Positions 23,700 through 31,783 of a stretch of DNA of 34,614 nucleotides are shown here, one piece after another. The DNA is taken from NCBI GenBank assembly GCA_028819345.1, contig JAPPLW010000029.1, forward strand, positions 1 to 34,614, in the 5' to 3' direction. Every line of letters starts with the position of its first letter. The stretch's first letter is position 1. Both the position numbers and the translations under genes were made by a program. The notes under the pieces were generated by a model that saw only the letters and a list, made by a program, of their open reading frames with translations, had not been told where the DNA came from and searched no databases. The stretch comes from a bacterium. GTDB taxonomy: Bacteria > Actinomycetota > Acidimicrobiia > Spongiisociales > ZC4RG35.

Positions 23700-25021
23700 T
23701 TGAGGCCTCCCGTACGTTCCGAGCCTGAAGAACCACGTGGGGACGAGACTTCGGCCGGGTCGTCCGGCATGTCCCGGGGATTGATCACTGTGCTGTGGCG
23801 ACGGGCCTCCTCGATGGCGAAGGCCACACGGTGGGTGCGCAGCGCCTCACCGAATGCTTGCCGTCCTTCCGAGGTGGGCTCATCGATCTCGTCCAGGTAT
23901 CGACGGATAAGAGCGCGGTCGCCGCCGCCGTGGCTGGCGTTCAGGCCTGAACTCTTGGACCCATCGGCTGCCCAGAACCGGCGGCGCTGATCGGCGAACG
24001 AATAGAGCTCTACTCCCGCGGCGGTCACGGTGGCCTCCGCTCGGGTGCCGGAGATGATCGTTTGCCTGCTGCGCAGTTCGGTGAACGCGCTGAGGGTGAT
24101 AGTGGCGGTCTGGCCGCCTGCGAACAGCATTGACGCCACCTGGGCATCGGGCACGTCATTGTCGCCGAGGTAGACGCACCGCCCGTAGCGGGTGTTGTCC
24201 AATGCGTCCTTGACAGATGCCACGGTCGGTTCGGCCACGACCGCCTCGACGGGCCAGGAGAAGTCGCCGGCGAGGGCCGCGTCCAGGTAGATCCTCCGAG
24301 CGTCGTAAACACAGTCCACCGTGCAGTCGACGCAGCGGTCGGCGGCTCCGGTTGGTCGCGATTCGGTCCGGAAGTGGGTGAGGCTGGCGAACGACGATAC
24401 CGCCACGCACTCGGAGTCGATCAGGTGCATGATCCAGTCCACATCATGGCACGCCTTGGCCACCATGAAATCAGCGGCCGTGGCGGTGGTGTGCCAGTTC
24501 CCCCGAACGAAAGAGTGGGCGAAGTGCCAGAACCCGACCGGTTCTAGATGCAAGACGTTCACTATGTCTCCGATGGCGTCATCGGCGATCAGCGATCGCA
24601 ACAGCGCTGTGTAGGGCGCATACCGCAGCACGTGGGCCACCAGGATGGGCGGCGCGGAGTCGCCGAGTCCGGCCCGGAGCCGGCAGCAGCCCTGCCATGA
24701 CCGGGCGATCGGTTTCTCGAGCAGCATCGGCACGCCGAGTCGGGCGAATCGCAGGGTCGGGTCGACGTGCATGTCGTCCATCGTCGCGACGATCACGCCG
24801 TCGACCTCGCCGGTGTCCAGCTTGAGGGTGTTCCAGCTTGTCGCTTGCCGGGCTCCGGTCGACCCGAACGAACTGAGGAGACGCCGCCGTTTGCGGTCGT
24901 CGGGCTCGGCGACGGCCACAACCTCCGCTCCGCGCTCGGCGGCCAGACGGGCGTAGGCATAGCCCCTGGTGCCAGCCCCGATCACAGCCAGCCTCGGGCC
25001 GCGGCGCCCGGTGGTACTCAT
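23696..25021 (-). CDS. Gfo/Idh/MocA-family oxidoreductase
   Basis: A 441-residue NAD(P)-dependent enzyme. The Rossmann motif is AVIGAGTRGYAYARLA, and the family signature LLEKPIA comes after VIVATMDDMHVDP. The C-terminal domain includes RYAPYTALLRS, FVRGNWH and KACHDVDW, as in inositol/amino-sugar dehydrogenases and the GH109 glycosidases of the same fold. Two cysteine pairs (CVDCTVDC) occur around residue 230. A ribosome site AAGGGA is six bases before the ATG. In this operon it could oxidise the imported sugar or, GH109-like, cleave an N-acetyl-hexosaminide by NAD-assisted hydrolysis. The substrate is not predictable from sequence. Confidence 0.85.
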   Translation of the reverse strand: MSTTGRRGPRLAVIGAGTRGYAYARLAAERGAEVVAVAEPDDRKRRRLLSSFGSTGARQATSWNTLKLDTGEVDGVIVATMDDMHVDPTLRFARLGVPMLLEKPIARSWQGCCRLRAGLGDSAPPILVAHVLRYAPYTALLRSLIADDAIGDIVNVLHLEPVGFWHFAHSFVRGNWHTTATAADFMVAKACHDVDWIMHLIDSECVAVSSFASLTHFRTESRPTGAADRCVDCTVDCVYDARRIYLDAALAGDFSWPVEAVVAEPTVASVKDALDNTRYGRCVYLGDNDVPDAQVASMLFAGGQTATITLSAFTELRSRQTIISGTRAEATVTAAGVELYSFADQRRRFWAADGSKSSGLNASHGGGDRALIRRYLDEIDEPTSEGRQAFGEALRTHRVAFAIEEARRHSTVINPRDMPDDPAEVSSPRGSSGSERTGGLK

Positions 25022-25157
25022 GGGCGCATCCCTTCATTCTCGTAAGAGCGATGCCGCCGATGAGGTGCTACTGCACCAGCGCCAAACAGGCACAACCAGC
25101 AGCACGGTCGACCGGGTGGCTGCGGCCATGGTTCAGGGCCCATTGTCATGCTATTGG

Positions 25158-26003
25158 TCATCCCTTCGAACTGCCGGATAGCAGGCCGCTTGTGAACTGT
25201 TTTTGCAACAACAGGTAGTAGATGAGAATCGGTATAGAGGCCAAGAACATGATCCCGAACATCTGCCCGTAGTCGTTGTTGTACTGGCCGAGAGCCACAA
25301 AGATCCCTGAGGTTATTGTTATGCCCTGGCTGGGTCCCAGGATGAACAGCGGTGTTACTAGATCGTTCCAGGTCCACAAACCGATAAAGATCGCGACTGT
25401 CGCAGTGGCCGGGCGCAGCAACGGAAAGACGACGTACATTAGCATCTGCATCCGAGTAGCGCCGTCAACTAGAGCGGCCTCATCGAGATTCTTGGGGAGT
25501 GTCAACATAAAGCCGACGTAGACGAACACGGCGAATGACAGGAAGCCTCCACCGACGTTGAAGAGCACCAGGCCGGGAAATGTCCGAGCGATACCAAGAA
25601 ATTCCAGCACCTCGACTGCGGGTATGAAAACAACGTGGGGAGGGATCATCATGCCTGACATCAGCACCATGAGAGCGATCTTTGTGATTCTGTTCCGGCG
25701 CCGCACTACCCAGTAGGCGACCGTGGCCGCGACCGGGACGATCAGCACAACGGTGGCTATCGAAATGATCGTGCTGTTCCGCAACCCGATCCACAACAGA
25801 TTGTCAGAGCGAGTCAGGCCATCGACCAAGTTCTGCGTGGTGACGGGACTCGGCAACGCCAAGGGTTGGCGCGTGATCTGCGTGTTGAACTTGAAGACAT
25901 TCACCGCGGCGATGTAGAGCGGAAGCGAGAACGCTGCTACTGAGATGGCAGCGAGCAGCAACCGCGTCCGACGCGACAGCGTTGTCTCGCGGGTCCTGCT
26001 CAC
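25158..26003 (-). CDS. ABC sugar transporter permease (MalG-type, CUT1)
   Basis: Inner-membrane channel subunit of 281 residues with six hydrophobic segments. The EAA loop, which docks the ATPase, is EAALVDGATRMQMLMYVVFPLL. The GTG start overlaps the upstream permease stop by four bases. It belongs to the carbohydrate uptake 1 family. The ATPase is absent here, so a shared MsmK/UgpC-type ATPase encoded elsewhere must energise the importer. The following 136 bases to the oxidoreductase contain no gene. Confidence 0.92.
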   Translation of the reverse strand: MSRTRETTLSRRTRLLLAAISVAAFSLPLYIAAVNVFKFNTQITRQPLALPSPVTTQNLVDGLTRSDNLLWIGLRNSTIISIATVVLIVPVAATVAYWVVRRRNRITKIALMVLMSGMMIPPHVVFIPAVEVLEFLGIARTFPGLVLFNVGGGFLSFAVFVYVGFMLTLPKNLDEAALVDGATRMQMLMYVVFPLLRPATATVAIFIGLWTWNDLVTPLFILGPSQGITITSGIFVALGQYNNDYGQMFGIMFLASIPILIYYLLLQKQFTSGLLSGSSKG

Positions 26004-26899
26004 AGCTGGACCTCACGACGCCGCATCAGACTGACCAGGATTGCTGATACAGAACCGATGATCAACAAGAGCACAAACGCGATAGATGACGCGTAGCCGA
26101 TCCGGTTGTTCGTGAACCCCATGCGCAGGAGGTAGAACACTGCGGTTTCCGTTCGGAAACCTGGACCCCCACTGGTCAACACGGCTACATGGTCATAGAG
26201 CCGGAGTGTGGTAATCAGTACGATTGTCACTGCGATGGTGAGGCCTTGCCCCATGAGCGGAAACGAGATCTTGGAGAAGCGCTTCCAGGCTCCTGCGCCG
26301 TCGATCCGAGCCGCCTCCAAAAGATCATCCGGTACCGACTGCAAAGCAGCTAGGTAGACCACGGTAGTGAAGCCGATCATCTGCCACGTGACCACCGTTG
26401 CAATCGACCAGAGCGCCAAATCCGGTTTGCCCAACCATGGCTCGGCCAGGCTCTCCAATCCAATGGACCCAAGCACGGAGTTCAGGATCCCACGGTTGGA
26501 CAGGATCGTGACGAAGATGAAGCTCACCACGACGGCACTCAATACCTGAGGCACAAACACCATCGTACGAAGAACACGGTAATAGCGCGATGTCCCATCC
26601 AACACGACAGCCAGGACCAATCCACCCAGATTTGCGCCGATTGTTGCGGCGATTGTCAGCTTCGCCGTGTTCTTGAGAGCCCGGTGCAACGACTCGTCGC
26701 CGATCAGTTCGCGATAGTTGTCGAGTCCGACGAAGTTGGCGTCTTTCAGCAGCGGATTCTGGTCGGTGAACCCGACATAGAAGCTCATTGCCAAAGGAAT
26801 GAGAACGAACGTCGTGAACAGCAGCAACCCGCCAGAGGCCGCCACGTCCAGCATCGTGATTCGGCGACCTCCGCCCCGACGAGGGCTCAATCGTTGCAA
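26000..26899 (-). CDS. ABC sugar transporter permease (MalF-type, CUT1)
   Basis: A 299-residue membrane subunit with six hydrophobic segments and the EAA loop EAARIDGAGAWKRFSKISFPLM. The start is a TTG at 26899, accepted because AAGGGAGG lies six bases upstream and no better start fits. It partners the MalG-type permease (four-base overlap). A strong hairpin separates it from the binding-protein gene upstream. Together they import a sugar or oligosaccharide, probably fucose-related given the regulon. Confidence 0.92.
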   Translation of the reverse strand: MQRLSPRRGGGRRITMLDVAASGGLLLFTTFVLIPLAMSFYVGFTDQNPLLKDANFVGLDNYRELIGDESLHRALKNTAKLTIAATIGANLGGLVLAVVLDGTSRYYRVLRTMVFVPQVLSAVVVSFIFVTILSNRGILNSVLGSIGLESLAEPWLGKPDLALWSIATVVTWQMIGFTTVVYLAALQSVPDDLLEAARIDGAGAWKRFSKISFPLMGQGLTIAVTIVLITTLRLYDHVAVLTSGGPGFRTETAVFYLLRMGFTNNRIGYASSIAFVLLLIIGSVSAILVSLMRRREVQL

Positions 26900-26923
26900 G
26901 GACGACCTCCCTTAAGAGAAACT

Positions 26924-26958
26924 CTTCGGCCTGCGGTGCGAGATGCCGCAGGCCGAAG
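26924..26958 (-). terminator. Intercistronic hairpin after the binding-protein gene
   Basis: A 13-bp perfect stem, CTTCGGCCTGCGG with CCGCAGGCCGAAG, around a 9-base loop between the binding-protein stop and the permease ribosome site. No T-tract follows, so it more likely stabilises the upstream message or partly attenuates, giving more binding protein than permease, as seen in other maltose-type operons. Confidence 0.7.
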
Positions 26959-26984
26959 ATTATTCAATTTAGGCGAAGCCTGCT

Positions 26985-28458
26985 CTAGTTTGCGATGTCG
27001 AAGGCCTCGTCGAGTCGGGCCATCTCGTCGACGACGTCGTCGCCGAGGAAGATGTTCTGCGCCGCCGCGTAGAACTCATCGTTGAAGCCCGGGGGCATGA
27101 GCATCCGGTCATTGACGGTCCAGGCGAACGGGGGCACGACGGTGTTGCTCGGGTCCGTGGTCCAGGCGAATGCTTCGTTGTAGATAGGCAGCACTTCAGC
27201 ACCGAGATCCGGCGCTCCCTGGCCTTTCACGTAAACGAACAAGCCGTCGGACTCGATCAAGAAACGCGACACCTCAGGGTCGGTGTGCCAGTTCTCCGCG
27301 AATTGCATCGCTCTTTCGATATCTTCGGCCAGGGCAGAGACCGACAAGTTGCCGCCGACATGGAGCGGGATAACCACATCCCCGCTGTCGGTGGGGAACG
27401 GGAACACACCGACCGGGAAGTCGGCTTGTCCGGCCGCGCCCAGCCACCATGAACCCATCATGTACATGGCTGCCTCCCCGTCGAGGAAGGCGTTGGTGGC
27501 GCCGTCGTAGTTGACGCCGAGCGCTCCGGCATCAACTAGACCCTCGTCGACGAAATGCTTCCACTTGTTGGCCGCGGCCACAACATTGTCATCGGAGAAC
27601 GACACCTCACCCGCAGTGCGCCTGATGACCCAATCGGGGTCCTGGCCCAGCACGTCGACTGCCATGAGCGTGGAGAGCGTCAGCGAAGCAGACCAAGGCT
27701 CGGCTCCGGCGTAGGAGATAGGCACGAACCCTGCATCCCTGACTGCCTGCGCAACCCCGACGAACTCGGCGTAGGTGGTCGGGACGTCTAAACTAAGATC
27801 AGCGAAGACGGTCTCGTTGTAGAAGACCATAGTGATGATCTGGCCACCCGTCGGCGTTTGCCAGGCATTGCCGTCGATCTTCGTGGCATCGGGGAACAGG
27901 TAGTGCTCGTTGAGGTAGTCGTCCCGGTACGGGACCAGCAGGTCGGCTTCCACGAAGTCATTGACATTCAGTGCGGCCAAAATATCAGGGAGTTGGCCCG
28001 CGGCTTGGAGTTGCTTTGCGTAGGCTGTCCTGTCGAGATCCGGGGTCACGAGCTTAACGACGTTCACCCCGTCAATAGGTGCTGCAGCAGCGGCCAATGT
28101 GGCGTCCCAGAACTCGGGAGTAAGCGCCGGCGTCTCAAAGACAAGCACCTCCAGATCGAACTCTTCCACAGGTTCGGCCCCCTCATCGGCGGCCGGTTCA
28201 GGAGCCTCGTCAGCGGCCGGTTCAGGAGCCTCGTCAGCGGCCGGTTCAGCAGCCTCGTCAGCGGCCGGTTCAGCAGGCCTCGTCAGCGGCCGGTTCAGCA
28301 GCCTCGTCAGCGGCCGGTTCAGGAGCGTCGTCAGCGGCCGCGGATTCAGTAGCCTCGTCAGCGGCCGGTTCAGCAGCCTCGTCGCCACACGCCCCGGCGA
28401 TCAAGACCAACACAAGAAACACACTAAAGAGTCGCAAGATGGTATTGGACCTAGACAT
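26985..28458 (-). CDS. Sugar ABC transporter substrate-binding lipoprotein, frame broken in linker repeats
   Basis: Extracellular solute-binding protein family 1, about 490 residues if the frame is restored. The ATG at 28458 has AAGGAGGA six bases upstream. A lipoprotein signal peptide with lipobox AGAC (Cys24) is followed by an EPAADEA-type linker and then the binding domain (EVLVFETPALTPEFW, DILAALNVNDFV, FYNETVFADL, AMYMMGSWWL). At 28276-28277 one extra G in a repeat unit shifts the frame: the signal half ends at 28270 and the binding domain continues in another frame. Either the gene is off, the length varies among cells, or this is a base-call error. It is first in the importer operon, under a LacI-type operator. 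Confidence 0.85.
28173..28388 (-). repeat. 24-bp tandem repeats encoding an EPAADEA(A/P) linker
   Basis: About nine units of the type GGTTCAGNAGCCTCGTCAGCGGCC, each eight codons, lie just after the lipobox cysteine. One unit at 28265-28289 has 25 bases (an extra G), breaking the frame. Another carries an in-frame three-base insertion. Confidence 0.9.
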
Positions 28459-28473
28459 CAAGAATCCTCCTTG

Positions 28474-28520
28474 AGTAAACGATTACTTCAATCCTACAAC
28501 CCAGCTAGGCGATGTGTCAA
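28474..28520 (-). promoter_or_regulatory. Promoter and LacI-type operator of the importer operon
   Basis: On the minus strand, TTGACA (28515-28520) and TAGGAT (28491-28496) are separated by 18 bases. Immediately after the -10 box is AGTAATCGTTTACT (28474-28487 on the plus strand AGTAAACGATTACT), a near-perfect palindrome with the central CG typical of LacI-family operators. It covers the expected transcription start, fitting repression. Confidence 0.8.
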
Positions 28521-28547
28521 GTAGCGGTTATGACGTGGGTACTTGAC

Positions 28548-28561
28548 CCCAAACGATTACT
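28548..28561. promoter_or_regulatory. Partial second operator
   Basis: AAACGATTACT at 28551-28561 repeats 11 of 14 bases of the operator, with the left half arm lost. It lies upstream of the importer promoter and 172 bases before the repressor gene. It may be an auxiliary site for looping or autoregulation. Confidence 0.45.
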
Positions 28562-28732
28562 CCGCATCTGGCGCGACGAACGCCATCATCGGCCTAGTCG
28601 GAGCAACCCCAGCCGCCGCCTGTCAGAGAGCCCGCCGCACGGCTGCGCGCTCAGGCTCCCAACGATGAGCACCGGGACTCACTAACGGATTCCCCTCAAT
28701 TGCCGATTGACCATCGGCTATTGTTCAGGACC

Positions 28733-29746
28733 ATGGCGACGATCCGTGACGTGGCGACTGAGGCTGGATTATCGACGGCCACCGTGTCCCGAGTGCTGAA
28801 CAACAACGGCCGCGTGAATGGGGCATTGGTAGCTCGCGTGAACGAGGCCGTTAGCCGGCTCGGCTATCGGGCGAACCCGCTCGGCCGCGCGCTGCGACGC
28901 CAAAGGACGCCTATCTGGGGCTTCCTGGCATCTGACATCGAGGCTCCCTTTTTCGCGTCGATCCTGCACGGGCTTGAAGGACAAGCACTGACAAACGGCA
29001 AGCTGCTCATGCTATGCAACACAGGCGAGGATCTCGAACGAGAGCGTCAATATATCCAGACAGCGCTCGATTACCAGTTCGGTGGCATTGTCATCGCGGC
29101 GGCGTCGATGACCGCGACCGAGTTAGACGTGCTCAAAGACGAGATGCCAGTCGTGCTGGTTGACCGCGTCTCGGCTAGCTATCCCGACATCGATGCAGTG
29201 CTGGTCAACAACCACCTCGGGGCCCACGCGGCGGTGACGCACCTGTTGGAAAATGACTACCGGCGTATCGGACTCATAGCCGGTCCTTCTTACATCAGCA
29301 CAGCTCATCAACGTCGTGCGGGCTACTGCTCAGCACTCGGCGACTATGGGATCGGCGTGGCTGATGACCTCATCGCGACCGGCGATTTCTTCGCCCCCAG
29401 CGGCTACGCAGCAGCAACGGCACTTGTCACGGCGGATCAACCTGCGGACGCGTTGTTCGTTGCAAACGGACAGATGGCCGTGGGAGCTTACGCTGCGGTA
29501 CGCGACCTCGGCCTTTCCATCCCAGATCAGTTGGGGTTCGCCACATTCGATGACGATCTGTGGATGAAGCTGGTCGATCCATCTATTACCGTTGTGCGGC
29601 AACCTGCCTACCAACTCGGCGAGGCTGCAGCCCATATTCTGCTGCGTAAAGAAGCCGCTGAGGACCCAAAAGCGGGCGAGGTCGTACGCCACATCTTGGA
29701 ACCCGAACTAATCGTGCGAGCCAGCAGTTCCCGAGGTGGCCCCTGA
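28733..29746 (+). CDS. LacI-family transcriptional repressor
   Basis: A 337-residue regulator. Residues 3-25 form the LacI helix-turn-helix (TIRDVATEAGLSTATVSRVLN) with hinge helix near residue 50. The rest is a periplasmic-binding-like sugar domain (WGFLASDIEAPFFASIL, HLLENDYRRIGLIAG, CSALGDYGI, GFATFDDDLWM). The ATG at 28733 is chosen over an ATG 33 bases upstream because it gives the standard N-terminus; AGGA lies just before it. The operators at 28474 and 30362 flank this gene on both sides, so it most likely controls the importer operon and fucU, probably released by L-fucose or a derivative. Confidence 0.92.
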   Translation: MATIRDVATEAGLSTATVSRVLNNNGRVNGALVARVNEAVSRLGYRANPLGRALRRQRTPIWGFLASDIEAPFFASILHGLEGQALTNGKLLMLCNTGEDLERERQYIQTALDYQFGGIVIAAASMTATELDVLKDEMPVVLVDRVSASYPDIDAVLVNNHLGAHAAVTHLLENDYRRIGLIAGPSYISTAHQRRAGYCSALGDYGIGVADDLIATGDFFAPSGYAAATALVTADQPADALFVANGQMAVGAYAAVRDLGLSIPDQLGFATFDDDLWMKLVDPSITVVRQPAYQLGEAAAHILLRKEAAEDPKAGEVVRHILEPELIVRASSSRGGP

Positions 29747-30109
29747 CTTGAATTCCGCGGGTTGTGAGTCGGAGACCCCCAACGATGGGACGATCACCAC
29801 AACCAAGAGGACACGTCACGCTCCGGGCAGGCGGTCCGCAAAATCCGTGAGGTTATTGGACGCTGGGTTCGGGCAGTGATCTCAAAAAGGGCTCTAGGCG
29901 CCGGGCCTATCGGGTTTGAGCGCGTCCGACCGCGAAGCCGCTCAGGGAGGTGAAGTCGTAGAACACCGGATCGAAGAAGCTATTGGCGGCAACGGAGCTG
30001 GACAAGGCATCCTCAACGAGCCAGCCGAGGGAAATGGTGACCCGGACCGCCGCCCTTGGCATCACTAGCGCATCGGCCCGCTACCCACATCACCTGGCAG
30101 CGCGACGGG
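29747..30109. other. Intergenic stretch without a recognisable gene
   Basis: A few short open frames occur, none with a ribosome site and protein-like composition. The stretch continues into the IS3 relic. Confidence 0.4.
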
Positions 30110-30275
30110 GACACCGTCCGAGGTTCTGAGAATGGCAGCGGCGGTGATGGGACGCCGAGACGACGGCTGTCCCCGCTGCCCGTAGAAGCCCTGGCGGGTC
30201 AAAAACACCGCTCGCACACGAACTTGATCTAGAAGTTGGCCTTCTCCGTCTCGATGCAGGCGAACACCCTCACCG
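30110..30275 (-). pseudogene. Relic of IS3-family transposase OrfB
   Basis: On the minus strand, VRVFACIETEKANF, a stop, then IKFVCER reproduces the N-terminus of IS3-type OrfB transposases (usually ...IKFVCELLGVSRSGFY). After a further frameshift, TRQGFYGQRGQPSSRR continues the family pattern. Two stops and one frame change in under 60 codons show it is dead. Confidence 0.55.
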
Positions 30276-30328
30276 CGTCGGGGTGTTCTTCACCGCGAAG
30301 GCCGCGCCAGTGAGCGACACCGAGTGGT

Positions 30329-30375
30329 TTGCGGCTCCTGTGCGACATGTTCTATAGTACGAGTAATCGTTTACT
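30329..30375 (+). promoter_or_regulatory. Promoter and LacI-type operator of the fucose mutarotase gene
   Basis: TTGCGG (30329-30334) and TATAGT (30353-30358) with 18-base spacing are followed at once by AGTAATCGTTTACT (30362-30375). This is the same 14 bases, in the same place relative to the -10 box, as at the importer promoter. Confidence 0.8.
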
Positions 30376-30385
30376 AAGGAGACAC

Positions 30386-30802
30386 ATGATCTTCGGTGTT
30401 GACCCTCGGCTGTCCCCGGAATTGCTCATGGCCTTGGCCGGGATGGGGCACGGGGACGTGGCAGCCATTGTGGATCGCAACTTCCCCGCGGGCTCCTTGG
30501 GTCCGCCGGTGGTCCGGCTTGTGGGATGTTCTACGCCGGAAGCGCTTGAGGCCGTAGTCTCGGCAATTCCGGTGGATACCGACGATTTGCCCAGCGCCAT
30601 GTTGATGGTCGAACCACGCGGCGAGGTCGAAGTTCATACTGAGTGCAGAGCCGTTCTCAGGCGAGCCGGGGTAGCCGATGAACATGTTGCGAGACTCAAG
30701 CGGCACGACTTCTACGATTACGCCAGTTCCGCCGTTGTTATCGTGCAAACAGGTGAGTCGCGTCCTTATGGGAACGCGACGGTTCGCAAGGGTGTCCTCT
30801 GA
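30386..30802 (+). CDS. fucU: L-fucose mutarotase (RbsD/FucU family)
   Basis: Interconverts alpha and beta L-fucose, supplying the anomer used by the dehydrogenase. The 138-residue protein matches FucU: GVDPRLSPELLMALAGMGHGD with catalytic-position His22, DRNFPA, VVRLVGCSTPEALEAV, and the C-terminal FYDYASS..VVIVQTGE.RPYGN..VRKGVL. The ATG at 30386 has AAGGAGA five bases upstream; the longer open frame upstream runs through the operator and is rejected. It has its own promoter with the LacI operator, so it is likely co-induced with the importer operon. Confidence 0.9.
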   Translation: MIFGVDPRLSPELLMALAGMGHGDVAAIVDRNFPAGSLGPPVVRLVGCSTPEALEAVVSAIPVDTDDLPSAMLMVEPRGEVEVHTECRAVLRRAGVADEHVARLKRHDFYDYASSAVVIVQTGESRPYGNATVRKGVL

Positions 30803-30939
30803 ACCGATCACGGCGAACCCTGCTCAATTGCCGCGCGTTGATGAAGGTTTTCCCGGTTCATTTGAAACGGGTTGTGGCCGGGGCCACTACCCGAATCAGA
30901 CACAACAGCACCACCGAGGAACGCAAAACCGGCAAGCAA

Positions 30940-31114
30940 CGCACCCGAGCACTCCGAAGTCATCCCCGAAGACACCGAATCGACGGGACCCCGCAACCGC
31001 AGACTCGCCAACGGAGCCGGACAGTACGGCTGCTCCCAGTGCGCCGGAAGGGTCACCACCAACGCCAAAACCCGCAACACAAGCCAAAACCGCTCCCTAC
31101 CCCCGATTACATAA
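30940..31114 (+). pseudogene. Relic related to the zinc-ribbon part of the DDE transposase
   Basis: The plus-strand frame contains GQYGCSQCAGRVTTNAKTRN, which aligns with the CPQCAGRVKTSAKTRN segment (residues 441-456) of the transposase at 6268-8043. No catalytic region is preserved around it. It suggests a second, older copy of the same element next to fucU. The match is short, so a shared zinc-ribbon family is an alternative. Confidence 0.45.
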
Positions 31115-31178
31115 CCCGACGCCTCCTGCGGGGACACCTTGGGGGCGGTCCGAACAGAAAAGGTTCACGCCCTTCGCC

Positions 31179-31239
31179 TAGTGGTGTTGGTCAAGTGAGC
31201 GGGTGGGTTACCCGAGCTGGACTCTCTAACCAGCCCAGC
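31179..31239 (+). repeat. TAGTGGTG-type repeat, copy A
   Basis: It shares TAGTRGTG, CAAGTGAG, GGTTACCC and a final CTCTAAC..GCCCAGC, in order, with the copy at 31456-31529. Confidence 0.5.
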
Positions 31240-31332
31240 GCTGCTCCTTAACAGACCGTACGCTTAACGGGGTGGCCCCATGTTTTTCTGGGATAGCACC
31301 ACCCCACCACATTGGAAGGAGGTGAAGAAGGT

Positions 31333-31458
31333 TTGGGCAAGGAAAAGGAAGTCCGGATCGTCCGTCGAAGAAAAAACGGCCAATTCGCTCCAAGTGATGA
31401 CCGCAGGAGCCCTGCTCGCAAAGAGAAGTGGCACAAGAGGCACAAGAAGGCAACCTAG
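31333..31458 (+). CDS. Possible small basic protein (41 residues, TTG start)
   Basis: A perfect AAGGAGGTG ends nine bases before a TTG that opens a frame encoding a Lys/Arg-rich peptide: GKEKEVRIVRRRKNGQFAPS, then DDRRSPARKEKWHKRHKK, ending with two stops in a row (TAGTAG). The composition resembles small nucleic-acid-binding or ribosomal-like proteins. The competing GTG frame in the same place looks random. The gene lies between two similar non-coding repeats, and its stop codons are the first bases of the second. No family is recognised. Confidence 0.4.
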   Translation: MGKEKEVRIVRRRKNGQFAPSDDRRSPARKEKWHKRHKKAT

Positions 31459-31529
31459 TAGTGTCTGCCAAGTGAGGGGGTTACCCAAGACGGGTTCCTT
31501 GTGTTCTGGCCCCCTCTAACCTGCCCAGC
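31456..31529 (+). repeat. TAGTAGTG-type repeat, copy B
   Basis: Diverged partner of copy A, 277 bases away, with the same ordered blocks and a longer middle. The first twelve bases also resemble 34179-34190 downstream of the DUF4377 gene. Confidence 0.5.
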
Positions 31530-31783
31530 CACCATAGCTGACAGCATGTCGTGGAGCAGTGACTGCCTCGGGCACCGTCGGCATCACCGATAATCCCTAA
31601 TGGCCTGTCGGGCCACTACTCCTTCTGATCGACGGTCCCGCGGTGGCAGCTTGGGAAGGACTCCGCATTTCGAACCTGTGGGCTAATCCAGAGGCTCGGT
31701 ACGTGGTGGTGAGGGCTAAGTCATCATCAAACCCACATTACCGGGCTCGGGATCAGTCGGGTCCGTGATCAAGACCTAGCCAT

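Noticed and set aside
28099-28524. Ser/Ala-rich plus-strand frame over the 24-bp repeats
   Set aside because: It is an artefact of the repeat read on the opposite strand from the binding-protein gene.
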